From: Bacteroides uniformis | GTDB taxonomy: Bacteria; Bacteroidota; Bacteroidia; Bacteroidales; Bacteroidaceae | Length of the DNA: 64,000 nt | NCBI RefSeq assembly: GCF_025147485.1 | Contig: NZ_CP102263.1 | Span: forward strand, 3,237,501-3,301,500 | Direction: 5' to 3' | Shown: positions 37,473 through 45,124 of the stretch, piece by piece | How positions within the stretch are numbered: position 1 is the stretch's first letter | Layout: each line of letters opens with the position of its first letter | Position numbers and translations under genes: made by a program | The notes under the pieces: model-generated | Databases searched by the model: none | Told to the model about the DNA's origin: nothing | The model's input: the letters and a program-made list of their open reading frames with translations, nothing else

Positions 37473-38632
37473 TAAGCAAGCCTATTCCATACGGTCGTCA
37501 GCATATCACAGATGAGGACATCCGGGCAGTCATCGATACCCTGAAAAGCGATTACCTGACACAAGGTCCCAAAATCAGGGAATTTGAAACGAAATTTGCC
37601 GAATATGTAGGTGCACAATATGCCGTAGCGGTGAACAATGCTACTTCGGGGCTTCATCTTGCAGCTACCGCACTGAATGTAAAGCCGGGTGACAAGGTGA
37701 TTGTCACTCCCATGACCTTTGCTGCCAGTGCCAACTGCATTCGCTATTGTGGCGGCGAGGTGGTATTCTGTGATATTGACAAGGATACTTACCTCATGGA
37801 TATCCGTAAACTCGAAGCCATGCTTAAAGCTTCTCCTCGCGGTACTTACAAAGGTATTGTTCCGGTTGATTTTGCAGGCTATCCTTTGGATCTGGAAGAG
37901 TTCAGAAAGCTTGCCGACGAGTACGGTTTGTGGATTATCGAGGATGCCTGCCATGCTCCCGGCGGCTATTTCATGGACAGTAAAGGCAAGAAACAACATT
38001 GTGGTAACGGTTGTTTTGCCGACTGTGCCGTATTCTCTTTCCATCCCGTGAAACATATCGCTACGGGTGAGGGAGGCATGGTGACCACCAACAGCAAGGA
38101 GCTCTATGACAAGCTTTGTCTTTACCGTACGCATGGCATTACGAAAGACCCTGCTTTATTGCACGAGCATCATGGTGGCTGGTATTACGAGATGCAGGAG
38201 TTAGGGTATAATTACCGTCTGACTGATTTTCAGGCTGCCTTGGGTATTTCTCAGCTGGAGCGTGCGAAAGCAGGTCTTGAACGTCGTCATGAAATCGTAA
38301 GACGCTATAATGAAGCGTTTTCCGGAATAGATGGTATCAAGACTCCGTTCAATACTGCCGATGTCTATCATGCTTATCACCTTTATATCATTCAAGTAGC
38401 TGACCGCTTGGGTCTTTATAATTATCTGCACGAGAACAATGTCTATGCGCAGGTTCATTATGCTCCGCTTCATCTGATGCCTTACTATCAGCAGTGGGGC
38501 AATAGGAAAGGCGATTTACCTATAGTAGAAGAGTATTACGAACATTGTCTGAGTCTTCCGATGTATCCCACGCTGACGGACGAGGAACAGGAGTATGTGA
38601 TTGAAAAGGTTATAGAATTTGTAGCGAAATGA
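37469..38632 (+). CDS. pseC: UDP-4-amino-4,6-dideoxy-N-acetyl-beta-L-altrosamine transaminase
   Basis: A 387-residue DegT/DnrJ-type aminotransferase. It has AVNNATSGLHLAATAL (phosphate-binding), VPVDFAGYP, IEDACHAPGG (Asp for the pyridine ring) and the PLP lysine in SFHPVKHIATGEGGM. It aminates C4 of the PseB product with glutamate. The start overlaps the pseB stop by 4 bases. The PseC assignment rests on sequence style plus the B-C-F-G-I order. Confidence 0.94.
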   Translation: MISKPIPYGRQHITDEDIRAVIDTLKSDYLTQGPKIREFETKFAEYVGAQYAVAVNNATSGLHLAATALNVKPGDKVIVTPMTFAASANCIRYCGGEVVFCDIDKDTYLMDIRKLEAMLKASPRGTYKGIVPVDFAGYPLDLEEFRKLADEYGLWIIEDACHAPGGYFMDSKGKKQHCGNGCFADCAVFSFHPVKHIATGEGGMVTTNSKELYDKLCLYRTHGITKDPALLHEHHGGWYYEMQELGYNYRLTDFQAALGISQLERAKAGLERRHEIVRRYNEAFSGIDGIKTPFNTADVYHAYHLYIIQVADRLGLYNYLHENNVYAQVHYAPLHLMPYYQQWGNRKGDLPIVEEYYEHCLSLPMYPTLTDEEQEYVIEKVIEFVAK

Positions 38633-39312
38633 AAAATATAGCAATCATTCCTGCACGTGGCGGCAGTAAACGTATTCCGCGTAAGAATATCAAGCCCTTT
38701 ATGGGTAAACCTATCATTGCATATTCCATAGAGGCAGCTTTACAAAGCGGTCTTTTTGAGGAGGTGATGGTTTCTACCGATGATGAGGAGATTGCCGGAA
38801 TAGCTTGTAAGTATGGTGCCAAAGTTCCTTTTATGCGGAGTGCCGAGATGTCAAATGACTATGCCGGTACTGATGATGTAATTCTTGAAGTACTGAGGAA
38901 GTATAAAGAGCAAGGCAGGGAGTTTGAAACGGTTTGTTGCATTTACTCAACGGCTCCTTTTGTCACTCCCGAAAGACTCCGGGAAGCATACGGAAAAATG
39001 AATTCGGAGATAGATTCCGTTTTCACTTGTGTGGCTTATTCCTATCCTATACAGCGCAGCCTTCACATCGTGGATGGAAAAATTAGTATGGTTTATCCCG
39101 AATACAAAAATGCACGTTCCCAAGATTTAGAACCGATTTATCACGATGCCGGTCAGTTCTATTTCTCTCGCACTGCTCCCTTTGTGGAGAGCCGGACTTT
39201 TTGGGGTGAGAATACAGCCGGGTTGGTGCTTTCCGAACTTGAAGTGCAGGACCTTGATACACAGACTGACTGGGCATTGGCAGAGATGAAGTATGAGTTG
39301 CTTCATAAATGA
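38629..39312 (+). CDS. pseF: pseudaminic acid cytidylyltransferase
   Basis: A 227-residue CMP-sugar synthetase fold. The N-terminal IPARGGSKRIPRKNIKPFMGKPIIAYSIEAA is the CTP-binding signature, and STDDEEIAGIA and DAGQFYFSR follow. It activates pseudaminic acid as CMP-Pse. Overlaps pseC by 4 bases. Confidence 0.93.
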   Translation: MKNIAIIPARGGSKRIPRKNIKPFMGKPIIAYSIEAALQSGLFEEVMVSTDDEEIAGIACKYGAKVPFMRSAEMSNDYAGTDDVILEVLRKYKEQGREFETVCCIYSTAPFVTPERLREAYGKMNSEIDSVFTCVAYSYPIQRSLHIVDGKISMVYPEYKNARSQDLEPIYHDAGQFYFSRTAPFVESRTFWGENTAGLVLSELEVQDLDTQTDWALAEMKYELLHK

Positions 39313-39316
39313 TGTA

Positions 39317-40294
39317 ATGCAGAAAATCTATCTCCGTGCCGATGCAAGTGCTGCCATCGGCTACGGTCACTTTATTCGTACTCTGGCTTTGGCCGATATG
39401 CTGAAGGACGATTTTGATTGTACCTTCTTTACTTGCCATCCTACCCCTTATCAGGTGAGTGAGATGGAGAAGGTATGTCCTTTCATCCCCTTACAGGAAG
39501 AATCACATTATGATGAGTTCCTTTCCCTTTTACAAGGTGACGAAATTGTGGTACTTGACAACTATTTCTTTACTACTGATTACCAGCGTGCCATCAAGCA
39601 AAAAGGTTGCTGTCTGGTGTGTGTGGATGATATGCACGACAAGCACTATGTGGCTGATCTTATAGTCAATCAGGGATTGGGTTACACGCGTGATGACTAT
39701 TCGTGTGAACCATATACTCAATTTGCCTTTGGGCTTCAATTTTCATTGTTGAGGAGGCCTTTCTTCAATGTTGCGCTGCAGAATCAACGGAACAATTATT
39801 CAGGAGGTTTATATGTATTGGTGGCTTTTGGTGGTTCTGATTTCTTGAATTTGACGTATCAGACCATTCATGCAATTAAAGCCAAGGACAATGTGAAGAA
39901 GATAACGGCAATTGTCGGTGATTCGTATGCAGCCGAGAATATGGTTGATGACCCCAAAGTAACCTATCAGAAGAATTTGTCTGCCGGTTCCATTGCAGAC
40001 TTGTTTAGTACTGTAGATGTCGCCATATTGCCTGCCTCTACGATGATGAATGAGGCATTGGCCTGTGGAACTCCTGTTATAGGAGGGTATTATGTTGATA
40101 ATCAGGAGCACGACTATTATATGTTTTTGCGTGAAGGGCTGATTCAGGGGGCGGGTGATTATACCGATGCCGCTGCCTTTACTCTTGTTGCTGAGAATTT
40201 GGATAAGATGGCCATTCGTAAAAGACATGCCATCACTCCGGATATTCCCAAACGGTTTGTCAATTTGTTTAAAAGTCTGTTGATATGCAAGTAA
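39317..40294 (+). CDS. pseG: UDP-2,4-diacetamido-2,4,6-trideoxy-beta-L-altropyranose hydrolase
   Basis: About 325 residues of a GT-B-like nucleotide-sugar hydrolase. The N-terminal LRADASAAIGYGHFIRTLALADML matches PseG, with the catalytic GxGH-type His, and the C-terminal part has STMMNEALACGTPVIGGYYVDNQEHD. It releases UDP from the diacetamido sugar. ATG 39317 is chosen, 4 bases after the pseF stop. The family substrate is 4-N-acetylated, yet no pseH is seen in the locus. Confidence 0.9.
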   Translation: MQKIYLRADASAAIGYGHFIRTLALADMLKDDFDCTFFTCHPTPYQVSEMEKVCPFIPLQEESHYDEFLSLLQGDEIVVLDNYFFTTDYQRAIKQKGCCLVCVDDMHDKHYVADLIVNQGLGYTRDDYSCEPYTQFAFGLQFSLLRRPFFNVALQNQRNNYSGGLYVLVAFGGSDFLNLTYQTIHAIKAKDNVKKITAIVGDSYAAENMVDDPKVTYQKNLSAGSIADLFSTVDVAILPASTMMNEALACGTPVIGGYYVDNQEHDYYMFLREGLIQGAGDYTDAAAFTLVAENLDKMAIRKRHAITPDIPKRFVNLFKSLLICK

Positions 40295-41220
40295 CTTCAC
40301 AAAGAGCTTCGGCCATATTGTATAATTATCTGTCTGGCAACCATTTTGATAAACCGTTCTTATTGCCGGCAAATGTGTGTCCTGTAGTGCCCCTGTCGTT
40401 TATGAAAGCAGGTGTCGGTTTTGAGTTTATAGACATAGATGAAAGCCATGCCATGTCAACCGAGAAATGTTTGACAGCTATAGAGGCGGGAAAATATTCC
40501 GGTCTTGTATTTGTGCATGCCTACGGGAAAAAGTATGACAACAAAGAATTTTACCGGGCAGTGAAAAGTCTCGATCCAAATCTTTGTATCATTGATGATT
40601 GTTGCTTGTGCATTCCCGAATTGGCAGATTCCTTGCCTGAAAATGTGGATCTCTGCCTTTACAGTACCGGATATGCCAAATTCATAGAACTTTCCTATGG
40701 TGGCTATGCAAGTTTTAGGGGGGGGTACGAAGTTGTTGATTATCAGTATGATAGCATTAGTGAACAAAAGCATTCGGTATATATAAGGAAATGTCTCCTG
40801 GAGAATGTCAGATATATGCTTCCGGCTGACTATCCTTGGCTGGACGCCTCAAATTTGCAAATGACCGATGAGGAATATTTTGACATCATTGAAAGAAAGC
40901 TCCCAAAAGTGATTGCGGAAAAAGAGAAAATAAACAAGATATACAGGAATCTGCTTCCTGAATCGATTCAGATGGGAGATGATTTCCAGAACTGGAGGTT
41001 CATGATTGTCATCGAGAACCGGCAGAAGGTTCTTGACGCAATATTCAAGGCCGGTCTGTTTGCCGGGACTAATTTCCCTTCGGTTTCATACATGTTCAAA
41101 GGTGTTTCTTCTCCTGTTGCGGAAGTGGAGGCGAAGCATATCGTCAATTTGTTTAATGATTTCCGGTTCAGTGAAGCACAGGCAAGAAAGATCTGTGATG
41201 TGATAAATTCGGTTATATGA
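40285..41220 (+). CDS. DegT/DnrJ-like aminotransferase-fold protein of unknown role in the Pse cluster
   Basis: A 311-residue protein with a shortened PLP-aminotransferase layout: LLPANVCPVVPLSFMKAGVGFEFIDID, FVHAYGKKYDN, CIIDDCCLCIPEL (Asp position) and LYSTGYAKFIELSYGGYA, where the Lys lies where DegT enzymes hold PLP. It is shorter than normal DegT enzymes (about 370-390) and diverges strongly. It overlaps the pseG stop by 10 bases and the next ATP-grasp start by 4, so it belongs to the Pse operon. It may make or present a substrate for the ATP-grasp ligase. The function is not established. Confidence 0.7.
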   Translation: MQVTSQRASAILYNYLSGNHFDKPFLLPANVCPVVPLSFMKAGVGFEFIDIDESHAMSTEKCLTAIEAGKYSGLVFVHAYGKKYDNKEFYRAVKSLDPNLCIIDDCCLCIPELADSLPENVDLCLYSTGYAKFIELSYGGYASFRGGYEVVDYQYDSISEQKHSVYIRKCLLENVRYMLPADYPWLDASNLQMTDEEYFDIIERKLPKVIAEKEKINKIYRNLLPESIQMGDDFQNWRFMIVIENRQKVLDAIFKAGLFAGTNFPSVSYMFKGVSSPVAEVEAKHIVNLFNDFRFSEAQARKICDVINSVI

Positions 41221-42356
41221 ATAAAAGATTATTGATACTGGGCGCAGGTGAAATGCAGGTTCCTGTCATCCGAAAGGCGAACGATATGGGATTGCATACC
41301 ATAGTCGCAGATATGGATGCGAATGCTCCGGGAATGGGGTACGCCTCGGAACCGGTTCTTGTCAGCACGATGGATAAGGAAGGTGTTTTGGAATGTGCCA
41401 AACGTCACTCTGTTGACGGCATACTTACTACAAGTGACGCGCCTGTAAATGTGGTTTCCTATGTCGGGGAACAGCTGGGGCTTCCGTCCATGTCCACTGA
41501 GGTCGCAAAAATCTGTACAAACAAATACTTGCAGAGGGAAATGTTTGCGGCCAACGGGATTGATGTACCATTTTTCATGCTTTGTGATAAAGATACGGAC
41601 TTGGGCACATTGCAAGATTATCCATATATTGTCAAACCGGTAGATTCCTCTGCAAGCCGCGGAGTAAAAAAGGTTACAAATCATAAAGAACTTGTACTTG
41701 CTTTTTCCGAAGCTCTCGGTTATTCCCGTACCGGAAAGGCCATTGTCGAGGGCTTTATAACAGGCCGTGAATTCAGTGTTGAAACATATACGCAAAACAA
41801 TAAAACTACCGTTGTCACTATTACGGAGAAACTTTGTATCGGTGAGGCAGAAGGCTTCTTTGTTGAAGATACGCACATTGAACCGGCGCGGATAACGAAA
41901 CAGGAGTGGGAGCTGGTTTCGGAGACCGTATCAAAAGCACTTTGCCTGATTGGACTTAATAATTGCCCCTCGCATACAGAAATAAAGCTGAATGAATCGG
42001 GCGCTTATATCATAGAAATTGCTTGCCGGCTTGGAGGAGATTATATAACCTCTGATTTGGTTCCATTGTCAACCGGGATAGATATGCTGAGAAATCTGGT
42101 GAACTGTTCTCTTGGTTTGCCCGTTGATGTCCTTCGCAAACATGAAAAATGCTCAGCGGTACAGTTCCTTAATCCGCTCAACTATCAGCGTTGTGTGGAT
42201 TTTCTAAGCTCTTCCCGGTCATCGGCTGTTTTTCGGTCTGAAATAAGACCTTATTCTGAAAAAAAAATAAAAAACTCTTTAGACCGTTTAGGGTATATCA
42301 TACTTCAGACTGATAGTATGGAAGAGCTTGAAAGTATTCTAAGGACGATTAAATAG
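41217..42356 (+). CDS. ATP-grasp ligase in the Pse cluster
   Basis: A 379-residue ATP-grasp enzyme. The N-terminal Rossmann-like domain (LLILGAGEMQVPVIRKANDMGLHTIVADMD) is followed by the ATP-grasp core with YIVKPVDSSASRGVKKV and the metal-binding TEIKLNESGAYIIEIACRLGGD. These enzymes join a carboxylate to an amine or thiol through an acyl phosphate. It is coupled to the aminotransferase-like gene upstream. Located where a pseH acetyltransferase would be expected, it may acylate the 4-amino group or the finished nonulosonic acid. That role is inferred. Confidence 0.85.
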   Translation: MNKRLLILGAGEMQVPVIRKANDMGLHTIVADMDANAPGMGYASEPVLVSTMDKEGVLECAKRHSVDGILTTSDAPVNVVSYVGEQLGLPSMSTEVAKICTNKYLQREMFAANGIDVPFFMLCDKDTDLGTLQDYPYIVKPVDSSASRGVKKVTNHKELVLAFSEALGYSRTGKAIVEGFITGREFSVETYTQNNKTTVVTITEKLCIGEAEGFFVEDTHIEPARITKQEWELVSETVSKALCLIGLNNCPSHTEIKLNESGAYIIEIACRLGGDYITSDLVPLSTGIDMLRNLVNCSLGLPVDVLRKHEKCSAVQFLNPLNYQRCVDFLSSSRSSAVFRSEIRPYSEKKIKNSLDRLGYIILQTDSMEELESILRTIK

Positions 42357-42363
42357 TAAAGAC

Positions 42364-43380
42364 ATGAGAGATAAGTGTATGATTGTGGCTGAGATGTCTG
42401 CCAACCATAACGGTAAGAAAGAAACAGCCATTGAAACCGTCAGGGCTGCAAAACGTGCCGGAGCCGATGCCGTCAAGTTGCAGACCTATCGGGCTGATAC
42501 CATTACGCTTCGCTGTGACAAGCCTGATTTTATAATTAATGAAGGCTCTATATGGGACGGGCAATATTTTTATGATTTGTATGAACAGGCTTATACTCCT
42601 TGGGAGTGGCATGAAGAGTTGTTCCATGTGGCCAAGGAAGAAGGACTGATCTGTTTTTCTTCTCCTTTTGATAAGACAGCCGTCGATATGCTTGAGGCTT
42701 TGGACTGTCCCGTTTATAAGATAGCTTCTTTCGAAATTACGGATATTCCATTGATAGAATACGCGGCTTCGAAGCATAAGCCGATGGTACTTGCTACAGG
42801 CATAGCCACCGAAGAAGATATTCAATTGGCTGTTGAAGCTTGCCGCAGAATGGGAAATAATGATATTACGGTTCTTAAGTGTACCTCTTCTTATCCGGCT
42901 CCAGTTGAGGAAGCCAATCTTTGTATGATTCGTGATTTGGCAGAACGTTTCCAGGTAAAAAGTGGACTTTCCGACCATACCCTGGGGAGTGTCTCTCCCA
43001 TTGTGGCGGTTACTCAAGGTGCGAGTATGATAGAAAAGCACTTTATTTTGAATCGTTCCATCGGTGGTCCGGATTGTTCTTTTTCTATGGAAGAGAAAGA
43101 TTTTGCCCAAATGGTAAAAGATGTGCGCATGGCTGAGTTATCTTTGGGGAAAACGACTTACGAATTGACGGAGAAAATGAGAGGTAGCCGTTCCGCATCA
43201 CGTTCTCTCTATGTGGCCGAGGATATGAAGGCCGGAGAAGTGATTACGGAGCGGAACGTTCGCTCCGTCCGTCCGGGCTTCGGCCTGCACCCCAAATATC
43301 TGAAAGATATATTGGGAAAGAACGTGAACCGGGATTTGGAGAAAGGGACGAGGTTTGCATTGGAGTACGTGAATGGTTAG
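42364..43380 (+). CDS. pseI: pseudaminic acid synthase
   Basis: A 338-residue NeuB-family enzyme. The TIM-barrel NeuB domain (VAEMSANHNGKKETAIETVRAAKRAGADAVKLQTY, LKCTSSYPAP, GLSDHTLG) is followed by a C-terminal SAF antifreeze-like domain (SLYVAEDMKAGEVITERNVRSVRPGFGLHP). It condenses the 6-deoxy-diacetamido altrose with phosphoenolpyruvate. The YRADTIT motif fits PseI better than NeuB or LegI. It is the last Pse gene before the minus-strand cassette. Confidence 0.93.
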   Translation: MRDKCMIVAEMSANHNGKKETAIETVRAAKRAGADAVKLQTYRADTITLRCDKPDFIINEGSIWDGQYFYDLYEQAYTPWEWHEELFHVAKEEGLICFSSPFDKTAVDMLEALDCPVYKIASFEITDIPLIEYAASKHKPMVLATGIATEEDIQLAVEACRRMGNNDITVLKCTSSYPAPVEEANLCMIRDLAERFQVKSGLSDHTLGSVSPIVAVTQGASMIEKHFILNRSIGGPDCSFSMEEKDFAQMVKDVRMAELSLGKTTYELTEKMRGSRSASRSLYVAEDMKAGEVITERNVRSVRPGFGLHPKYLKDILGKNVNRDLEKGTRFALEYVNG

Positions 43381-43517
43381 CCTGATAAAAATAAGAAGAT
43401 AAAATAGAGGTCTGGAATTTATTTTTCTATCTTTGTTCGTAGGTAATGGATATGGAAAAGTTGATTACTTTAGGTTCTGAAATATAAAGACTCAAATAAA
43501 GGATTATAGGGAGCCTT

Positions 43518-43931
43518 TTACAGCCCCCTATACTCCTTTTCCGCATCGAAGCACGGACACGCTTTCGTCGGATTCAAGTCATGGTGCCCCACAATCAGCG
43601 CCCGTGGAAAGATACGCTTCAACTCACGTAGCAGTGCCAGTAACGAAGCCTTCTGTTCCAATGTACGGGTATCGGCAGGAAAACTTGCAGCATCCAGTCC
43701 TCCTTCATAACAGATGCCGATAGAATGGCGGTTGTGATTGAGGCAATGCGCACCTATTTTTTCCAACGGGCGGCCGCGGTGTATTTCGCCGTTGCGGGTC
43801 AGATAGAAATGATAGCCGATGTCACGGAAGCCGCGGTGGTGGATGTGGTCGCGGCGGCAATCCTCAAAGCCCAGGGCCACGCCTTGAGGCGTGGCTGAGC
43901 AATGAACAATGAGCAGGGTAATCGTACGCAT
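43518..43931 (-). CDS. N-acetylmuramoyl-L-alanine amidase (amidase_2/PGRP type)
   Basis: A 137-residue zinc amidase domain: LLIVHCSATPQG (first Zn His), GYHFYLTRNGEIHRGRPLEKIGAHCLNHNRHSIGICYEGG and VGHHDLNPTKACPCFD (second His and Cys ligands). There is no signal peptide or cell-wall-binding domain. The start is taken as ATG 43931, 2 bases after the small smalltalk gene, because the upstream in-frame extension is that gene read in another frame. It resembles phage endolysins and recurs next to HU-like genes in Bacteroides capsule loci. Confidence 0.9.
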   Translation of the reverse strand: MRTITLLIVHCSATPQGVALGFEDCRRDHIHHRGFRDIGYHFYLTRNGEIHRGRPLEKIGAHCLNHNRHSIGICYEGGLDAASFPADTRTLEQKASLLALLRELKRIFPRALIVGHHDLNPTKACPCFDAEKEYRGL

Positions 43932-43933
43932 GG

Positions 43934-44041
43934 CTATTTGCAAGCGCCCAGACCTAAAGCTCCCGCTATGGCGGTAGCTACGGTGATGATTACTTTGAGG
44001 ACAATGCCCCACACGGATTTTGACTTTTTGTCTTCACTCAT
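43934..44041 (-). CDS. smalltalk protein (35-residue single-helix peptide)
   Basis: ATG at 44041 reads a 35-residue peptide: charged MSEDKKSKSVWG, then one hydrophobic helix IVLKVIITVATAIAGALGLGACK. This matches the short Bacteroides family named smalltalk, which is found between HU-like and amidase genes. It is too short for ordinary gene calling. The stop lies 2 bases before the amidase start, so the two are coupled. A single transmembrane helix beside an amidase recalls a holin-endolysin pair, but no function has been shown. Confidence 0.82.
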   Translation of the reverse strand: MSEDKKSKSVWGIVLKVIITVATAIAGALGLGACK

Positions 44042-44087
44042 GATGATTGGTAATTGATAATTAGTAATTAGTAATTTGTAATTATTC

Positions 44088-44573
44088 TCATCCTAACGGA
44101 TTCTCGCCCTGATTGCCGTCACTTCCTCCGGAACCGCCGTCGGAACCACTGCCATCGGGAGCTTTTCCGCCTACGGTGTACAGGGAAGATTCCTTCAGCT
44201 GTCCATCCAGGTTGATTTGGGCATTACTCAGTTCGCCGGTGGCACGGGCGCGGAGCTTCAGCCCCTTCACGTTGTTGGCCAGCGAGAAGTCGGCAGCGGA
44301 TTGCGCCCCTTTCTTGCTGACGATTCCTACGGAGAAGATGGCAAGGTCATCCAGTTTCACGTTCTTGCCGTCCAGAATCAATTCTTTGGTGCAGGAAACC
44401 ATGTCTGCCAGTACCCCCTTGATGACACCACTCGAATAGGGGGTGTTGTGATTGGACATGTGCTTGGCCAATTTTTCGATGTCGAAGGTTTCTTCGATTA
44501 CGGGGCGTGCATACCAGAGGCCTTTCAGTGGGCTGTCTTCGCCCGTCACTTGATACTTTTTGTAACGAATCAT
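44088..44573 (-). CDS. HU-family DNA-binding protein with Gly/Ser-rich tail
   Basis: A 161-residue protein of the Bacteroidetes HU-like group: MIRYKKYQVTGEDSPLKGLWYARPV, then IEKLAKHMSNHNTPYSSGVIKGVLADMVSCTKELILDGKNVKLDDLAIFSVG (HU dimer core). The tail after residue 138 is low-complexity Gly/Ser/Asp. A typical DNA-bending arm is not obvious. A TATCTTTG -7 element on the minus strand lies at 44632-44639. It leads the minus-strand HU-smalltalk-amidase unit. Confidence 0.87.
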   Translation of the reverse strand: MIRYKKYQVTGEDSPLKGLWYARPVIEETFDIEKLAKHMSNHNTPYSSGVIKGVLADMVSCTKELILDGKNVKLDDLAIFSVGIVSKKGAQSAADFSLANNVKGLKLRARATGELSNAQINLDGQLKESSLYTVGGKAPDGSGSDGGSGGSDGNQGENPLG

Positions 44574-44722
44574 ACAATTAAAATTTAGAAGTTAAAGGAT
44601 AAAAACATTTGCTGTGTTGAACTCAACGATGCAAAGATAAGGCTGTGGATACGGGCGTTTGTCGGTTTTTGCAGGTTCTCGTCTGTTTGGGTCTGTTTTA
44701 GTCGGTTATTTACGCTTGTAAG

Positions 44723-44754
44723 TTTGATAATATCATGATTTATAGTTACTTTTG
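44723..44754 (+). promoter_or_regulatory. promoter of the DUF4248 gene
   Basis: TTTG (44723-44726), exactly 20 bases, TACTTTTG (44747-44754): full consensus match, 28 bases before the start codon. Confidence 0.7.
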
Positions 44755-44781
44755 ATGAAATATAAATCGTAACTGTCAACT

Positions 44782-45000
44782 ATGGATTCTTTTGTCATAC
44801 GTACATACGGGCGTACCGAATTGGCCCAAATCTATTGTCCCAATCTTTGTCCGGAGGCTGCCTTCCGCAAACTGAAACACTGGATAGACCTTTGTCCCGA
44901 TTTGCGTGACGGACTTTCCGCTTTGGGCGGTTCTTCCCGTTCCCGCTCTTATACGCCTGCCCAAGTGCGGCTGATAGTGGCTGCACTTGGAGAGCCTTAA
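44782..45000 (+). CDS. DUF4248 family protein
   Basis: A 72-residue soluble protein (FVIRTYGRTELAQIYCPNLCPEAAFRKLKHWIDLCPDLRDGLSALGG...YTPAQVRLIVAALGEP) matching DUF4248, a short family tied to VirE/DUF3987 genes and capsule loci in Bacteroides. The helical pattern with YTPAQVRLIV at the end resembles a small HTH adaptor. It has its own promoter and is the only plus-strand gene of the cassette. Confidence 0.85.
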   Translation: MDSFVIRTYGRTELAQIYCPNLCPEAAFRKLKHWIDLCPDLRDGLSALGGSSRSRSYTPAQVRLIVAALGEP

Positions 45001-45050
45001 ACCTGAGGTTGGATGGCGTAAAGGTCAGGCCGGGAATCGTAAAGGTGAGG

Positions 45051-45098
45051 TTGGTACACTTGGTACAGAGGTTCATCCATCCTTTCGCCTCACACACA
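45051..45098 (+). repeat. left arm of a long imperfect inverted repeat around the DUF3987 gene
   Basis: TTGGTACACTTGGTACA (45051-45067), 20 bases, CCTCACACACA (45088-45098). The reverse complement of both blocks lies inside the DUF3987 gene at 46550-46599. The first block is itself a tandem 9-mer (TTGGTACAC, TTGGTACA). Confidence 0.75.
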
Positions 45099-45124
45099 TA
45101 CGCGTGCGTGAAGCGAAGTGAATG

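Noticed and set aside
43428..43491. TATCTTTG -7 element followed by a 13-codon frame (MDMEKLITLGSEI) in the gap after pseI
   Set aside because: No -33 at the right distance and the peptide is too short and unrecognised. It may be a remnant, but nothing supports a gene.
43507..43536. Possible hairpin TATAGGG...CCCTATA at the amidase 3' end
   Set aside because: Seven-base stem and no T tract on either strand, so not supported as a terminator.
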